From the NCBI GenBank assembly GCA_900315945.1, contig ONAZ01000004.1:62001-126000 (forward strand): DNA of 64,000 nt, in the 5' to 3' direction. Positions 9,115 to 17,769 of this stretch are shown here, piece after piece (the stretch's first letter is position 1; every line of letters begins with the position of its first letter). A program made the translations under genes and the position numbers. The DNA is from an uncultured Lachnospiraceae bacterium. GTDB taxonomy: Bacteria > Bacillota > Clostridia > Lachnospirales > Lachnospiraceae. Below the pieces are notes generated by a model. That model was given only the letters and a program-made list of their open reading frames with translations. It did no database searches and was not told the DNA's origin.

Positions 9115-9594
9115 ATGGATAAAGGCAGAGTGGTGGCATATTGCGGAGATGGAATTGGCAAAACGAGTGCTGCTTTAGGTAATGGAATAAAGGCTGCTGG
9201 CGAAGGAAAACAAGTATATGTCATTCAGTTTATGAAGGGACAGCTAAGTAATGAATTTCTTGATAAACTTGAACCGGAGATTAAGATTTTTAGATTTGAA
9301 CAGTCTGTAGGTTCTTTTGATGAAATGACAGCATTAGAGAAAGAAGAAGAGCGCAAGAATTATATTAACGCTCTTAATTTCGCTAAGAAAGCACTAACAA
9401 CGGGAGAATGTGATATTCTCATATTAGATGAAGTCCTTGGAGTTATTGAAGAGAAAATGGCTTCAGAAGAAGATGTACTAGAAGTTATTAGAAGTAAATC
9501 TTTATTTGCAGATGTTATTCTTACAGGTAGAAATATTACAAAAGAAGTTAAGAACGTATGTGATACTGTATATATTATATCTAAAGAGAAATAG
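9115..9594 (+). CDS. Cob(I)alamin adenosyltransferase, CobO/BtuR-like
   Basis: A P-loop protein of 159 aa matching the CobO/BtuR family, which transfers adenosyl from ATP to corrinoids. It shows the Walker A variant CGDGIGKTSAALG, the stretch VYVIQFMKG, the Walker B-like CDILILDEVLGVIEE and VILTGRNIT near the end, all in family order. It is somewhat short for the family (usually 170-200 aa), missing part of the C-terminus. SD GGGAGG lies upstream. The next gene, dapA, starts 23 bases on. No other cobalamin genes are in the window, so salvage rather than de novo synthesis is possible. Family fairly sure; exact substrate inferred. Confidence 0.85.
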   Translation: MDKGRVVAYCGDGIGKTSAALGNGIKAAGEGKQVYVIQFMKGQLSNEFLDKLEPEIKIFRFEQSVGSFDEMTALEKEEERKNYINALNFAKKALTTGECDILILDEVLGVIEEKMASEEDVLEVIRSKSLFADVILTGRNITKEVKNVCDTVYIISKEK

Positions 9595-9617
9595 TAAAGA
9601 AAATTGGAGGAAAGAAT

Positions 9618-10502
9618 ATGGCTATATTTAAAGGATCAGGTGTTGCTATTGTTACACCAATGAAAGAGAATCTGGAAGTAAATTATGATAAACTAGAAGA
9701 ACTTGTTGAATTCCATATTGAAAATGGAACAGATGCTATTATTATCTGTGGTACAACAGGTGAGAGTGCAACACTTTCTATGGAGGAACATAGGAAAACA
9801 ATTAAATCATGTGTTGAATTTGCAAAAGGCAGAGTTCCTGTTGTTGCTGGTACTGGTTCTAACAATACTAAGATAGCTATTCGCCATGCAAAGGAAGCTG
9901 AAGAGGATGGAGCAGATGCAGCACTTATTGTAACGCCTTATTATAACAAGGCAACGCAGAAAGGTCTTGTTAATCATTATAGTATGATTGCTGACGAGAC
10001 TAAGCTTCCTATTATTCTTTATAATGTACCAAGCAGAACTGGTACTAATATTGCACCTGAGACAGTTGCAGAACTTTTCAAGACTAAGAGTAATATTGTT
10101 GGTCTAAAGGAAGCTACAGGCAATATGGCACAGGCTTCTAAGACAATGGCTCTATGTGATGGTAAGTTAGAGTTATATTCTGGAGAAGATGGCCTTGTTG
10201 TTCCGCTTATGTCTATTGGAGCAATTGGTGTTATATCAGTTATTGCTAATATCGCACCTAAGAAGACTCATGAGATGGTAACTAACTACTTATCTGGAAA
10301 GTGTGATGAGGCTCTAAAGACTCAATTCGAATCCCTTGACTTAGTAGATGCACTTTTCTCGGAGGTAAACCCAATTCCTGTTAAGAAGGCACTTAACCTT
10401 ATGGGAATGAATGTAGGCCCTCTACGTTCACCTCTATGCGAAATGTCTGACGAGAATGCTAAGGTGCTAGAGCAAGCTATGAAGGATTATGGATTGCTGT
10501 AA
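9618..10502 (+). CDS. dapA: 4-hydroxy-tetrahydrodipicolinate synthase
   Basis: First committed step of lysine/diaminopimelate synthesis: pyruvate plus aspartate semialdehyde. At 294 aa it is full length. The Schiff-base lysine is in VGLKEATG (Lys164), the catalytic tyrosine in ILYNVPSRTG, and the substrate loop is CGTTGESATLS. SD GGAGG precedes the ATG. It is upstream of dapB and likely co-transcribed from the promoter at 9054. Confidence 0.97.
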   Translation: MAIFKGSGVAIVTPMKENLEVNYDKLEELVEFHIENGTDAIIICGTTGESATLSMEEHRKTIKSCVEFAKGRVPVVAGTGSNNTKIAIRHAKEAEEDGADAALIVTPYYNKATQKGLVNHYSMIADETKLPIILYNVPSRTGTNIAPETVAELFKTKSNIVGLKEATGNMAQASKTMALCDGKLELYSGEDGLVVPLMSIGAIGVISVIANIAPKKTHEMVTNYLSGKCDEALKTQFESLDLVDALFSEVNPIPVKKALNLMGMNVGPLRSPLCEMSDENAKVLEQAMKDYGLL

Positions 10503-10520
10503 GAATACTGGTGAATAATA

Positions 10521-10603
10521 TTAAGCAATATGGGAGCAAAAAGCCGATTCGACGATTTTCTTCATGAGGAGAACGAACACTTTGTCACATATTGCGTATT
10601 AAT
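10521..10603 (+). repeat. Inverted-repeat leader between dapA and dapB
   Basis: ATTAAGCAATATG (10521-10533) is complementary to CATATTGCGTATTAAT (10588-10603) apart from a small bulge. Between them a second hairpin TTCTTC / GGAGAA is possible. It sits just before the dapB SD, so it may set translation or partial termination between the two genes. There is no T-run. Confidence 0.4.
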
Positions 10604-10616
10604 AAGGAGTATAAAT

Positions 10617-11378
10617 ATGGTTAAAGCAATAATGCATGGCTGTAATGGCCATATGGGAAGAGTTATTACTGATATATGTAGTAAAGACGATAATATAGAA
10701 ATTGTAGCAGGTGTTGATCCTTTTGATGGCGTACCTAATGATTATCCTGTTTTTTCATCAATTGATAAATGTGATGTAGATGCAGATGTGATTATCGATT
10801 TTGCTAGTGCTAAGGCAGAAGACGCACTTGTTGATTATTGTGTCAACAAACAGATTCCAGCAGTACTTTGTACTACAGGTCTTAGTGACGAGCAGATTGA
10901 CAATATTAAGAATGCAAGCGCTAAGGTTGCACTCCTTAAGTCTGCTAATATGTCTCTTGGAATTAATACAATGATGGATCTTCTTAAGAAGGCTGCAAAT
11001 GTATTTGTAGAAGCAGGATATGACATTGAGATTGTAGAGAAGCATCATAACCAGAAGATTGATGCACCATCTGGAACTGCTCTCGCTCTCGCAGATTCTA
11101 TTAACGAAGAATATGATAATTCATTTGAATATGTATATGACAGAAGTACTAAGAGAGAGAAGAGAACTAATAAGGAAATAGGAATTAGTGCAGTTCGTGG
11201 CGGAACAATTGTTGGAGATCATGATGTTATATTTGCAGGAACTGATGAAGTAATTACATTTTCACATTCAGCATATTCAAAGTCGGTATTTGCCAAAGGA
11301 GCAGTTGAAGCAGCTAAGTTCTTAGCAGGCAAAGGACCTGGATTATACGACATGAAGGATGTAATCGCTTCAAAATAG
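10617..11378 (+). CDS. dapB: 4-hydroxy-tetrahydrodipicolinate reductase
   Basis: Second step of the DAP branch, NAD(P)H-dependent. It is 253 aa from the chosen start. The nucleotide-binding loop is GCNGHMGR at residues 8-15 and the catalytic segment is EKHHNQKIDAPSGTA (His-His and Lys). The start at 10617 has AAGGAG 8 bases upstream and puts the Rossmann loop at the normal N-terminal position; the longer in-frame ATG at 10530 lies within an inverted repeat and has no SD. The downstream transglycosylase begins 1 base after the stop. Confidence 0.96.
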   Translation: MVKAIMHGCNGHMGRVITDICSKDDNIEIVAGVDPFDGVPNDYPVFSSIDKCDVDADVIIDFASAKAEDALVDYCVNKQIPAVLCTTGLSDEQIDNIKNASAKVALLKSANMSLGINTMMDLLKKAANVFVEAGYDIEIVEKHHNQKIDAPSGTALALADSINEEYDNSFEYVYDRSTKREKRTNKEIGISAVRGGTIVGDHDVIFAGTDEVITFSHSAYSKSVFAKGAVEAAKFLAGKGPGLYDMKDVIASK

Positions 11379-11379
11379 T

Positions 11380-12183
11380 ATGTATGTATTAATAGTATTG
11401 TTAATTCTCGTCATAATCTTCATAGGATATATATCAGGTGTCGTCATTTATGGGCTGACACTGGTTAGGAAGCGTCCTATAGAGGCTTTGTATAATGAGA
11501 TATCTAAGGAAGAAGATTATGCCGGAATTGATATGATTCCAAAGAAACTTATACAGTATATTGTCCAGATGGAAGATGAGAACTTTTATGAGCATAAGGG
11601 CTATGATATATCGGCAATAAAGAGAGCATTTAAAAGGAATCTTCATGCTAAGAAGACGATGTATGGTGGAAGCACTATTTCACAACAGGTTGCGAAGAAT
11701 CTGTACCTTAGTTTTAAGAAGAGTTATTCAAGGAAGCTTGCTGAATTAGTCATTACATTATATATGGAGAAGCGTTTGAGGAAGGATGACATCCTGTCTT
11801 TGTATATTAATACATCTTATTTCGGAATGGGATTATATGGAGTAAGCCACGCCGCTTTATTCTACTTTAATACTGGATTAGAAGATTTGAGTAATAATCA
11901 GATGTTCTTGATAACGTGTATGCTTTCCGCACCGACTAAGGGTAATCCGGTTACTTATCCTGATGCATTTGTAAGAATAAGGGATATAAGGCTAAGTTGT
12001 TTACTTGAAGCAGGTAAAATTGATATAGAAGAATATAATAATATACTTGCAGGTCAAAAAGATTGTATTGATGAAAAGCTTCGGTTAAAGGATGAATTTT
12101 GTTCCAACTATTCTAGGGATATTCCAATATATAATTATAGATTTGGACTACATAGAGACTATAGTAAAGTAACAATACCTTAG
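11380..12183 (+). CDS. Monofunctional peptidoglycan glycosyltransferase (GT51)
   Basis: Polymerises lipid II into glycan chains at the outer face of the membrane. It is 267 aa, with one N-terminal transmembrane segment (residues 1-27) and a GT51 domain only; no penicillin-binding transpeptidase domain follows. Motifs in order: EDENFYEHKGYD with the catalytic Glu, GGSTISQQVAKNLYLS, the RKLAELVITLYMEKRLRKDDILSLYINT helix (motif 3/4) and a NxVTYPD-like end. No SD is seen upstream, and the start lies one base after the dapB stop, which suggests translational coupling. It probably belongs to the dap operon, linking precursor supply and wall polymerisation. Confidence 0.9.
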   Translation: MYVLIVLLILVIIFIGYISGVVIYGLTLVRKRPIEALYNEISKEEDYAGIDMIPKKLIQYIVQMEDENFYEHKGYDISAIKRAFKRNLHAKKTMYGGSTISQQVAKNLYLSFKKSYSRKLAELVITLYMEKRLRKDDILSLYINTSYFGMGLYGVSHAALFYFNTGLEDLSNNQMFLITCMLSAPTKGNPVTYPDAFVRIRDIRLSCLLEAGKIDIEEYNNILAGQKDCIDEKLRLKDEFCSNYSRDIPIYNYRFGLHRDYSKVTIP

Positions 12184-12206
12184 TGCATAGCACTAAGGTA
12201 TTTCTT
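12177..12206. terminator. Hairpin at end of transglycosylase gene
   Basis: Perfect 10-bp stem ACCTTAGTGC / GCACTAAGGT with a 3-base loop, overlapping the stop codon. It is followed by ATTTCTT on the plus strand, a modest T-run. It lies between convergent genes and may serve both. Confidence 0.65.
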
Positions 12207-12222
12207 GTATATTGTGATATGA

Positions 12223-14292
12223 TTATCCTTCCTGATATAGTTTTCTGTATTCTTTTGAAGTCTTAAGGAGCTCTTCATGTGAGCCTTCTGCTATAACTTT
12301 TCCATTAGACATTAAGAACAATTTATCGCAATTTATAACTGTTGATAATCTGTGGGCTATCATTATTAGAGTCTGTTTTCCACGTAGATTCTCAATAGCG
12401 GATTGTACTTTGGCTTGCGTCATGTTGTCAAGAGCTGAGGTTGCTTCGTCTAGCATTAGAATAGGGAAATCTTTAAGCATACTTCTCGCAAGTGCAAGTC
12501 TTTGCCTCTGACCTCCTGATAGCGTCACGCCTCCTTCCCCTACAACTGTATCATATCCCTTGGGGAGAACCTTGATGTCATCATGAATGCAGGCTAATTT
12601 ACACACCCTTATTATCTCTTCTTCAGTAACATCGTGCTTAACGATTGAAAGGTTATCTCTTATGCTCATGTTGAATATATAAGGAGTCTGGCTTACCATA
12701 GCAATATTGCTTCTGATAGAGTCCTGATCTAACTGCCTTATATCGGTATCGTCAATTAGAATTGAACCTGAGTCTGGATCATATAGTTTAGTAATCAGAG
12801 ACAATAGAGTACTCTTGCCACATCCGCTTTCTCCAACAAATGCAACACTTTCACCAGGATGTATATGAAGACTTACATCATTAAGAACAGGAACTGAACG
12901 CTCTCCAATTCGTTGATAAGCAAAGGAAACAGATTGAATCTTGATATCTCCAGTTACATTGTCCAGGTGTTTTGAGCCAAATTCCTCTTTGCCATAGTCT
13001 TTACCACCTACAAGCTGATATATTCTCTCTGCTGATAAGTGTATATTGTATATAGTATCAGTTATTTTCGTTATGGCATTAGCGCTTGTATATACTCTTC
13101 CATTGTAGTTAAAGAGGGTAAGTGCAGTTGCAGGCTGCATTCCGAAGAATACCATAAGAAGGGCAAGGATTCCCATATACATAAAGTCTGTTACACCTAC
13201 AAATGAGCTTCGAAGCATAATGTATTTCATTGATCTGTAGCGCATATTTGTATTGGCATCTACATTGTTATTAATGCTAAGTCTGATATTTCTTAGAAAA
13301 CTTCCTTCACTATGGAGAAGCTTAATGTCACGATGACCTTTGACCATTTCACCTACAAATCCAGCCTGTGTCTCGGCGGTGGCCTTAACAATTCTGGATT
13401 CGTCAGTAAGAACCTTAGATTGGACGATTTGAATAATACAATATATGCCGAATACAATTGCTTCAAATACGAACATTACAGGTGATATTACGAGGAATGC
13501 AATTAGCAGACTTATAACACGAAATATCTCGGTGGATGATGCAAGGAGAGCATCGAAATGGTCTGCTAACTGGTCAGTGTCAGAGGTAAGTCTTTGGGTG
13601 AACACACCGTGGCCCTTGTCTGTCATATAGCCGGTCTTGATTCTAAGTACATTCTTAGTTGTTTCGTATTGAATCTCTTTAATCATAGTTGCAAAAGATT
13701 TTCTTAAGAGACGGGAAGCGCCCCATGTAATGACAGCTGATAGAAGAGCATTTCCCATAATGAGGGCAGCGATTATTATAATCTTCTCAATCTGTGAACC
13801 GGAATAAGCAACAATTATTGCAGCAGAAAGTAGTGGTTCAATAACTGCTAGAGCCATATTAACAAATCGAAGTACGATACCGCCGATAAGTGCTACTTTT
13901 TCTTTTAGAAGATGTTTTTTTACAAAGTCAAGAGCTTTCTTGTTGTCTTGTATAATTATTGATGTGAAAATGTATATATTATATCCATTTGAATATTTAT
14001 ACACAGGATATTTATCGAATTTTTCAATATTACTGAATTTGAAGAAATCTTTATTTTTTTCTATATAATCACATTTTGAGCCTTTGATTTTAAGAACAAC
14101 ATCAACCTTGTTCCATTTACGTTTTGTCTTTATTGTGAAATTAGTTTCGCCTTCGTCTCTACAGTATGCTCCCATTAAATCTTCAATGAGAAGACAGTGC
14201 ATCAGCTGACGTTCTTTATCTATTTCGTTAGTTTTAAGAAAGTTATTTAATTCCTTTATAGTTGGAGCAATTATTTCATTTGTTAGTTTCAT
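12223..14292 (-). CDS. ABC exporter, fused permease-ATPase, with extra N-terminal domain
   Basis: A half-transporter of 689 aa. Residues of about 140-400 form a type I exporter membrane domain and about 445-689 the ATPase, with GESGCGKST (Walker A, near residue 487), LSGGQRQRLALARS (signature), LMLDEATSAL (Walker B) and an AHRLST switch. Residues 1 to about 130 are an extra soluble, charged domain before the first membrane helix. It has no Cys-His pattern of a C39 bacteriocin peptidase and I do not recognise it. A peptide, lipid or drug exporter are all possible. It lies 32 bases downstream of the hydrolase gene and is probably in one transcript with it. Confidence 0.88.
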   Translation of the reverse strand: MKLTNEIIAPTIKELNNFLKTNEIDKERQLMHCLLIEDLMGAYCRDEGETNFTIKTKRKWNKVDVVLKIKGSKCDYIEKNKDFFKFSNIEKFDKYPVYKYSNGYNIYIFTSIIIQDNKKALDFVKKHLLKEKVALIGGIVLRFVNMALAVIEPLLSAAIIVAYSGSQIEKIIIIAALIMGNALLSAVITWGASRLLRKSFATMIKEIQYETTKNVLRIKTGYMTDKGHGVFTQRLTSDTDQLADHFDALLASSTEIFRVISLLIAFLVISPVMFVFEAIVFGIYCIIQIVQSKVLTDESRIVKATAETQAGFVGEMVKGHRDIKLLHSEGSFLRNIRLSINNNVDANTNMRYRSMKYIMLRSSFVGVTDFMYMGILALLMVFFGMQPATALTLFNYNGRVYTSANAITKITDTIYNIHLSAERIYQLVGGKDYGKEEFGSKHLDNVTGDIKIQSVSFAYQRIGERSVPVLNDVSLHIHPGESVAFVGESGCGKSTLLSLITKLYDPDSGSILIDDTDIRQLDQDSIRSNIAMVSQTPYIFNMSIRDNLSIVKHDVTEEEIIRVCKLACIHDDIKVLPKGYDTVVGEGGVTLSGGQRQRLALARSMLKDFPILMLDEATSALDNMTQAKVQSAIENLRGKQTLIMIAHRLSTVINCDKLFLMSNGKVIAEGSHEELLKTSKEYRKLYQEG

Positions 14293-14324
14293 GTTACTAC
14301 CTCATAATCTGAATGAAATATTAT

Positions 14325-14987
14325 TCATGAGTTATCATAATCGATGATCAGCTCAGCGATTCTGGTTGAATGGATAACATAACTACTATGGGTTTCACCG
14401 GGAAGTATCTTCATGGTGGAACCTTTAATATATTTGTTTAGCTTCTTGGTGTCAGATGATTTAACCATATCTTTTGAACCTGCAAGAATATATGTGGGTA
14501 CATTAATCTGTTCTAATTCAAAATCAAAGAAATTTGGTTCTTTAAGCATTAGCCCGATAAGGGGATTGTAATTACTTTTTTTATATTCTTTTTTTATCAT
14601 TGAGATTGCAGAGCCTTTGAGACCTTTTGGCGACATATTTACTCCGCTAATTATAAGCTTGGATATTAATTCGCCATTAAGTCTTGCAACATGAAGTCCG
14701 ATAATTCCCCCATCGCTAAATCCGTATAGAATTGGTTTCTCTATCTTAAGGGTTTCAATAAATCTAATTACATCATAAGCCATATCGATGTAGTGAAATT
14801 CCTTTGGGGTAGCAGACATTCCCTGTCCACGAGAATCAATTGCATATACAGTATATGTATCAGAGAGAACCTCTATTGCTTCATTGAATATTTCATGGCT
14901 TTCGTTGTTGCCATGAAGCATAATAAGCGGTTTCCCTTCACCAGTTTTCTCATAATATAATACCTGTCCGTCTAATTGGATATACAT
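14325..14987 (-). CDS. Alpha/beta-hydrolase
   Basis: A 220-aa soluble hydrolase. It has the oxyanion HGNN after strand 3, the nucleophile elbow GFSDGG, an acidic residue in the AGSKDMVKSSD segment and the late histidine in GETHSSYV, so the triad is complete. The start at 14987 has AGGAGG seven bases upstream; in-frame extension to 15080 lacks an SD. Close in pattern to small esterase/prolinase-type hydrolases; substrate unknown. It is first in a two-gene minus-strand unit with the ABC exporter. The gap to the divergent MFS gene (14988-15259) shows no gene and only an imperfect ACATTTAA / TTTAAATGT repeat. Confidence 0.85.
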   Translation of the reverse strand: MYIQLDGQVLYYEKTGEGKPLIMLHGNNESHEIFNEAIEVLSDTYTVYAIDSRGQGMSATPKEFHYIDMAYDVIRFIETLKIEKPILYGFSDGGIIGLHVARLNGELISKLIISGVNMSPKGLKGSAISMIKKEYKKSNYNPLIGLMLKEPNFFDFELEQINVPTYILAGSKDMVKSSDTKKLNKYIKGSTMKILPGETHSSYVIHSTRIAELIIDYDNS

Positions 14988-15259
14988 ACAGTATCCTCCT
15001 GTCATACTAATACAATGTCGAAGCAGCAAAAGACTGGGACTCGATTTTTGTGAGAGTATAGGTCTTTGGTACTTTGACATTTAAATTGTACTTTAGATAT
15101 GCTTAAATGTCTAGGTGAACAATAATAAGTTGCTTTAGTAGGTCCTAAGAACTACGCATTTATATTGCTATCTTACATCATAAATGATAAAATATTCTAG
15201 TATAGTTTATGATACTATACCTATAATTATTATTAAATTTTTTCGGGGGGATTACGAAA

Positions 15260-16609
15260 ATGAAACTTAAGACATGGCAAACAATTAGAGTGGGATTTGC
15301 GTTTCTATCAATTTGCGCATTCTGGCAAATGTATAATGGAATTATTCCTTTAATTCTAAAGAATACATTTAACATGAATGAGACTATTACCGGTGTTATT
15401 ATGGCAGCGGATAATGTGTTAGCACTATTCCTTCTTCCATTATTTGGAGGAATCTCTGATAAATGTAAATCTAAAATGGGTAGAAGAAAACCATTTATTC
15501 TATTTGGAACAATAGCAGCTGTTATTCTAATGCTTATGCTACCATTGATTGATAATAGTTATTTTGCTAACCCATCACTTGGCAAAGAGATTTTGTTTGT
15601 AGGAATACTTGGAGCATTGTTAGTCGCTATGGGAACTTATCGTTCACCTGCTGTAGCTCTAATGCCGGATGTAACACCTAAGCCACTTAGAAGTCAGGGA
15701 AATGCTATAATTAACTTGATGGGTGCTGTTGGTGGTGTACTTTATCTTGGTATTTCCACAGTATTATATAATTCTAAGAGAGTCGCAGGACTTGAGCATG
15801 TAGATTATTTCTTACTATTTGCAATTGTCGCTGGTATTATGCTAGTGGGAATGCTAATTGTAATGATTACTGTTAATGAAGTTAAAATATCTAATGATGT
15901 TAAGGCAATTGAAGCAGAACATCCAGAATGGGATCTTACTGTTGATGATGGTTCTGGTAATGCCAAGCTTCCTGCAGATGTTAAGAAGAGTCTTGTTTTT
16001 GTTCTTGTATCAGTTGCGCTATGGTTTATCGCTTATAATGCTTTAGAGACATGGTTTACAACTTTTGCATCTGTAAAATGGGATATGGCACTTGGTGATG
16101 CTAATCTATTCCTTACAATTGCAACAGTAGGAGCAATTGTATGTTACATACCTTCAGGATTAATTGCCAGCAAAATAGGAAGAAAGAAGACAATACTTAT
16201 TGGCGTTGCAGTTATGACAGTATGCTTTATTGCAGCATTTATCTTTACACTTTCTTTCTCAGGTGAATTCCAGATGGCTGAGAAGATATTCTTCTATGTA
16301 CTTCTTGCTCTTGTTGGAGCAGGCTGGGGATTCATTAATGTAAACAGTCTTCCAATGGTTATTGAGATGTGTAAGGGAAGTGACGTTGGTAAGTTTACAG
16401 GATACTATTATACATTCAGTATGGCAGCTCAAATAGTAACACCTATTATATGTGGTGCACTTCTTAGATATGTATCTTATGATGTATTCTTCCCATATGC
16501 CTTCGTATTCATGGGATTAGCATTCGTAACAATGCTCTTCGTTAAGCATGGCGATAGTAAGAATATTGAGGTTAAGAAGGGCTTAGACGCATTCGAGGAT
16601 ATGGACTAA
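15260..16609 (+). CDS. MFS transporter, SLC45/GPH-like sugar carrier
   Basis: A 449-aa membrane protein with about 12 hydrophobic helices in two halves. The loop GGISDKCKSKMGRRKPFI is the MFS motif A as found in SLC45/glycoside-pentoside-hexuronide type carriers, and a second related motif is GLIASKIGRKKT in the C-terminal half. Sugar uptake is inferred from family; the substrate is unknown. SD GGGGGG lies 9 bases before the ATG. Upstream is TATAAT (about 15222) with a poor -35 but an overlapping inverted repeat TAGTAT / ATACTA, which hints at regulated expression. Confidence 0.87.
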   Translation: MKLKTWQTIRVGFAFLSICAFWQMYNGIIPLILKNTFNMNETITGVIMAADNVLALFLLPLFGGISDKCKSKMGRRKPFILFGTIAAVILMLMLPLIDNSYFANPSLGKEILFVGILGALLVAMGTYRSPAVALMPDVTPKPLRSQGNAIINLMGAVGGVLYLGISTVLYNSKRVAGLEHVDYFLLFAIVAGIMLVGMLIVMITVNEVKISNDVKAIEAEHPEWDLTVDDGSGNAKLPADVKKSLVFVLVSVALWFIAYNALETWFTTFASVKWDMALGDANLFLTIATVGAIVCYIPSGLIASKIGRKKTILIGVAVMTVCFIAAFIFTLSFSGEFQMAEKIFFYVLLALVGAGWGFINVNSLPMVIEMCKGSDVGKFTGYYYTFSMAAQIVTPIICGALLRYVSYDVFFPYAFVFMGLAFVTMLFVKHGDSKNIEVKKGLDAFEDMD

Positions 16610-16610
16610 G

Positions 16611-16638
16611 AAGACATTCCACATAAGTGGAATGTCTT
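16611..16638. terminator. Hairpin after MFS gene
   Basis: Perfect 12-bp stem AAGACATTCCAC / GTGGAATGTCTT with loop ATAA, starting one base after the stop codon. There is no T-run, so termination strength is unclear; it may rather protect the mRNA end. Confidence 0.5.
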
Positions 16639-16758
16639 CACGGCGAGCCCTTTCGTCGAAGACGAACTATAGTGGGCGAGCCACTTTGCGACGAGTGCCT
16701 TCGACGAAGTCGAAATAATAATGGCGCGAGTCTCCTTGTGAGAAGGTAAGGGAGTATA
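16639..16758 (+). repeat. Cluster of short GAA-loop hairpins before the hydrolase gene
   Basis: In about 100 bases there are three small hairpins: TTCGTC-GAA-GACGAA (16652-16666), AGTGG-GCGAG-CCACT (16671-16685) and TTCGAC-GAA-GTCGAA (16700-16714). GGCGAGCC occurs twice, so the segment looks like two diverged units. It is GC-richer than its surroundings. It ends just before the SD of the hydrolase at 16763. Confidence 0.5.
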
Positions 16759-16762
16759 AAGC

Positions 16763-17743
16763 ATGAGAGAAGATATGGCTTCTTTAATGATTAAAGAAGA
16801 TGAATTTAGGGGAGTAGTTGAAAGTACAATTGAACCTTGGGTCGAAAAAGAATTTGTGAAAGGACATTTTACAAGCTTCGACAACACAAAGTTAGCATAT
16901 TATTATATTGTCAATCCTAAGGAGAAGGCTTCAGTTGTTATGTGTCATGGCTATTGCGAGTTTTTCCCTAAGTATTATGAACTTGCTTACATTTTCTATA
17001 ATATGGGATACTCAGTATTCTTTGTGGAGCATAGAGGTTATGGTTTCTCAGAGAGAGCAGTACCAGAATTAGACTACGTATATGTCAGAGATTATGATGA
17101 CTATGTTGAAGACTTTCATGAGTATATGAAGCAGATAGTAACTAAGGAATCTAAGTCTAAGCAGTATGTATTATTTGCACATTCTATGGGGGGATGTATC
17201 TCAACCTTGTTTATGGAGAAATATCTTAACTATTTTAAATGTGCTGTTTTATCATCACCAATGCATGAGATGAAGCTTGGTAAATTCAAACCATGGCAGG
17301 TTGAACTTATTAGTGGAATATGTGGCGTGTTTGGTCAGGATAAGAAGCTTGCAAGTGGGCAGAAGAGATTTGATGGTGTAAATGTATGGGAGAAAAGTTC
17401 TTCCATGTCTAAAGCAAGATATGATTATCAATTTGACAAGAGGTTATCTGTTCCAGAGTATACGACCTATGGAGGCACATTTGCATGGGCTAAAGCAAGT
17501 GTTAGAGCATCGAAGAAATGTCTAAGAAATGCTTCTGTTATTAACACGCCTATATTACTTTGCGAGGCAGGTAAAGATACGCTTGTAGATAACGAGGGAC
17601 ACAGAAAGTTTGTGGAAATGACTAAGAATACCACTTATAAGATTTTCCCAGAAAGCAAACACGAATTGTTCAATGCGACACAAGACATTAGAGAAGAATA
17701 TTTCGAAGAGATATTTAATTATCTTGATGAAATACTTGAATAA
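16763..17743 (+). CDS. Alpha/beta-hydrolase, monoacylglycerol lipase/lysophospholipase-like
   Basis: A 326-aa protein without a clear signal peptide. The pattern MCHGYCEFFPKYYELAYIF, then EHRGYGFSER and the elbow AHSMGGCIS match the Hydrolase_4 (monoglyceride lipase/PldB) family. Acid and histidine candidates are in EAGKDTLVDN and ESKHELFNA. Likely acts on membrane-derived lipids; this is inferred from family. SD AAGGGAG lies 9 bases before the ATG. It is the first gene of a run of same-strand genes to 24242, 26 bases before clpX. Confidence 0.88.
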   Translation: MREDMASLMIKEDEFRGVVESTIEPWVEKEFVKGHFTSFDNTKLAYYYIVNPKEKASVVMCHGYCEFFPKYYELAYIFYNMGYSVFFVEHRGYGFSERAVPELDYVYVRDYDDYVEDFHEYMKQIVTKESKSKQYVLFAHSMGGCISTLFMEKYLNYFKCAVLSSPMHEMKLGKFKPWQVELISGICGVFGQDKKLASGQKRFDGVNVWEKSSSMSKARYDYQFDKRLSVPEYTTYGGTFAWAKASVRASKKCLRNASVINTPILLCEAGKDTLVDNEGHRKFVEMTKNTTYKIFPESKHELFNATQDIREEYFEEIFNYLDEILE

Positions 17744-17769
17744 GAAATAAGACAAGAAAGGGTTAATAT

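Noticed and set aside
10530-10616. N-terminal extension of DapB
   Set aside because: No SD, inside an inverted repeat, and the Rossmann loop would be displaced from the N-terminus.
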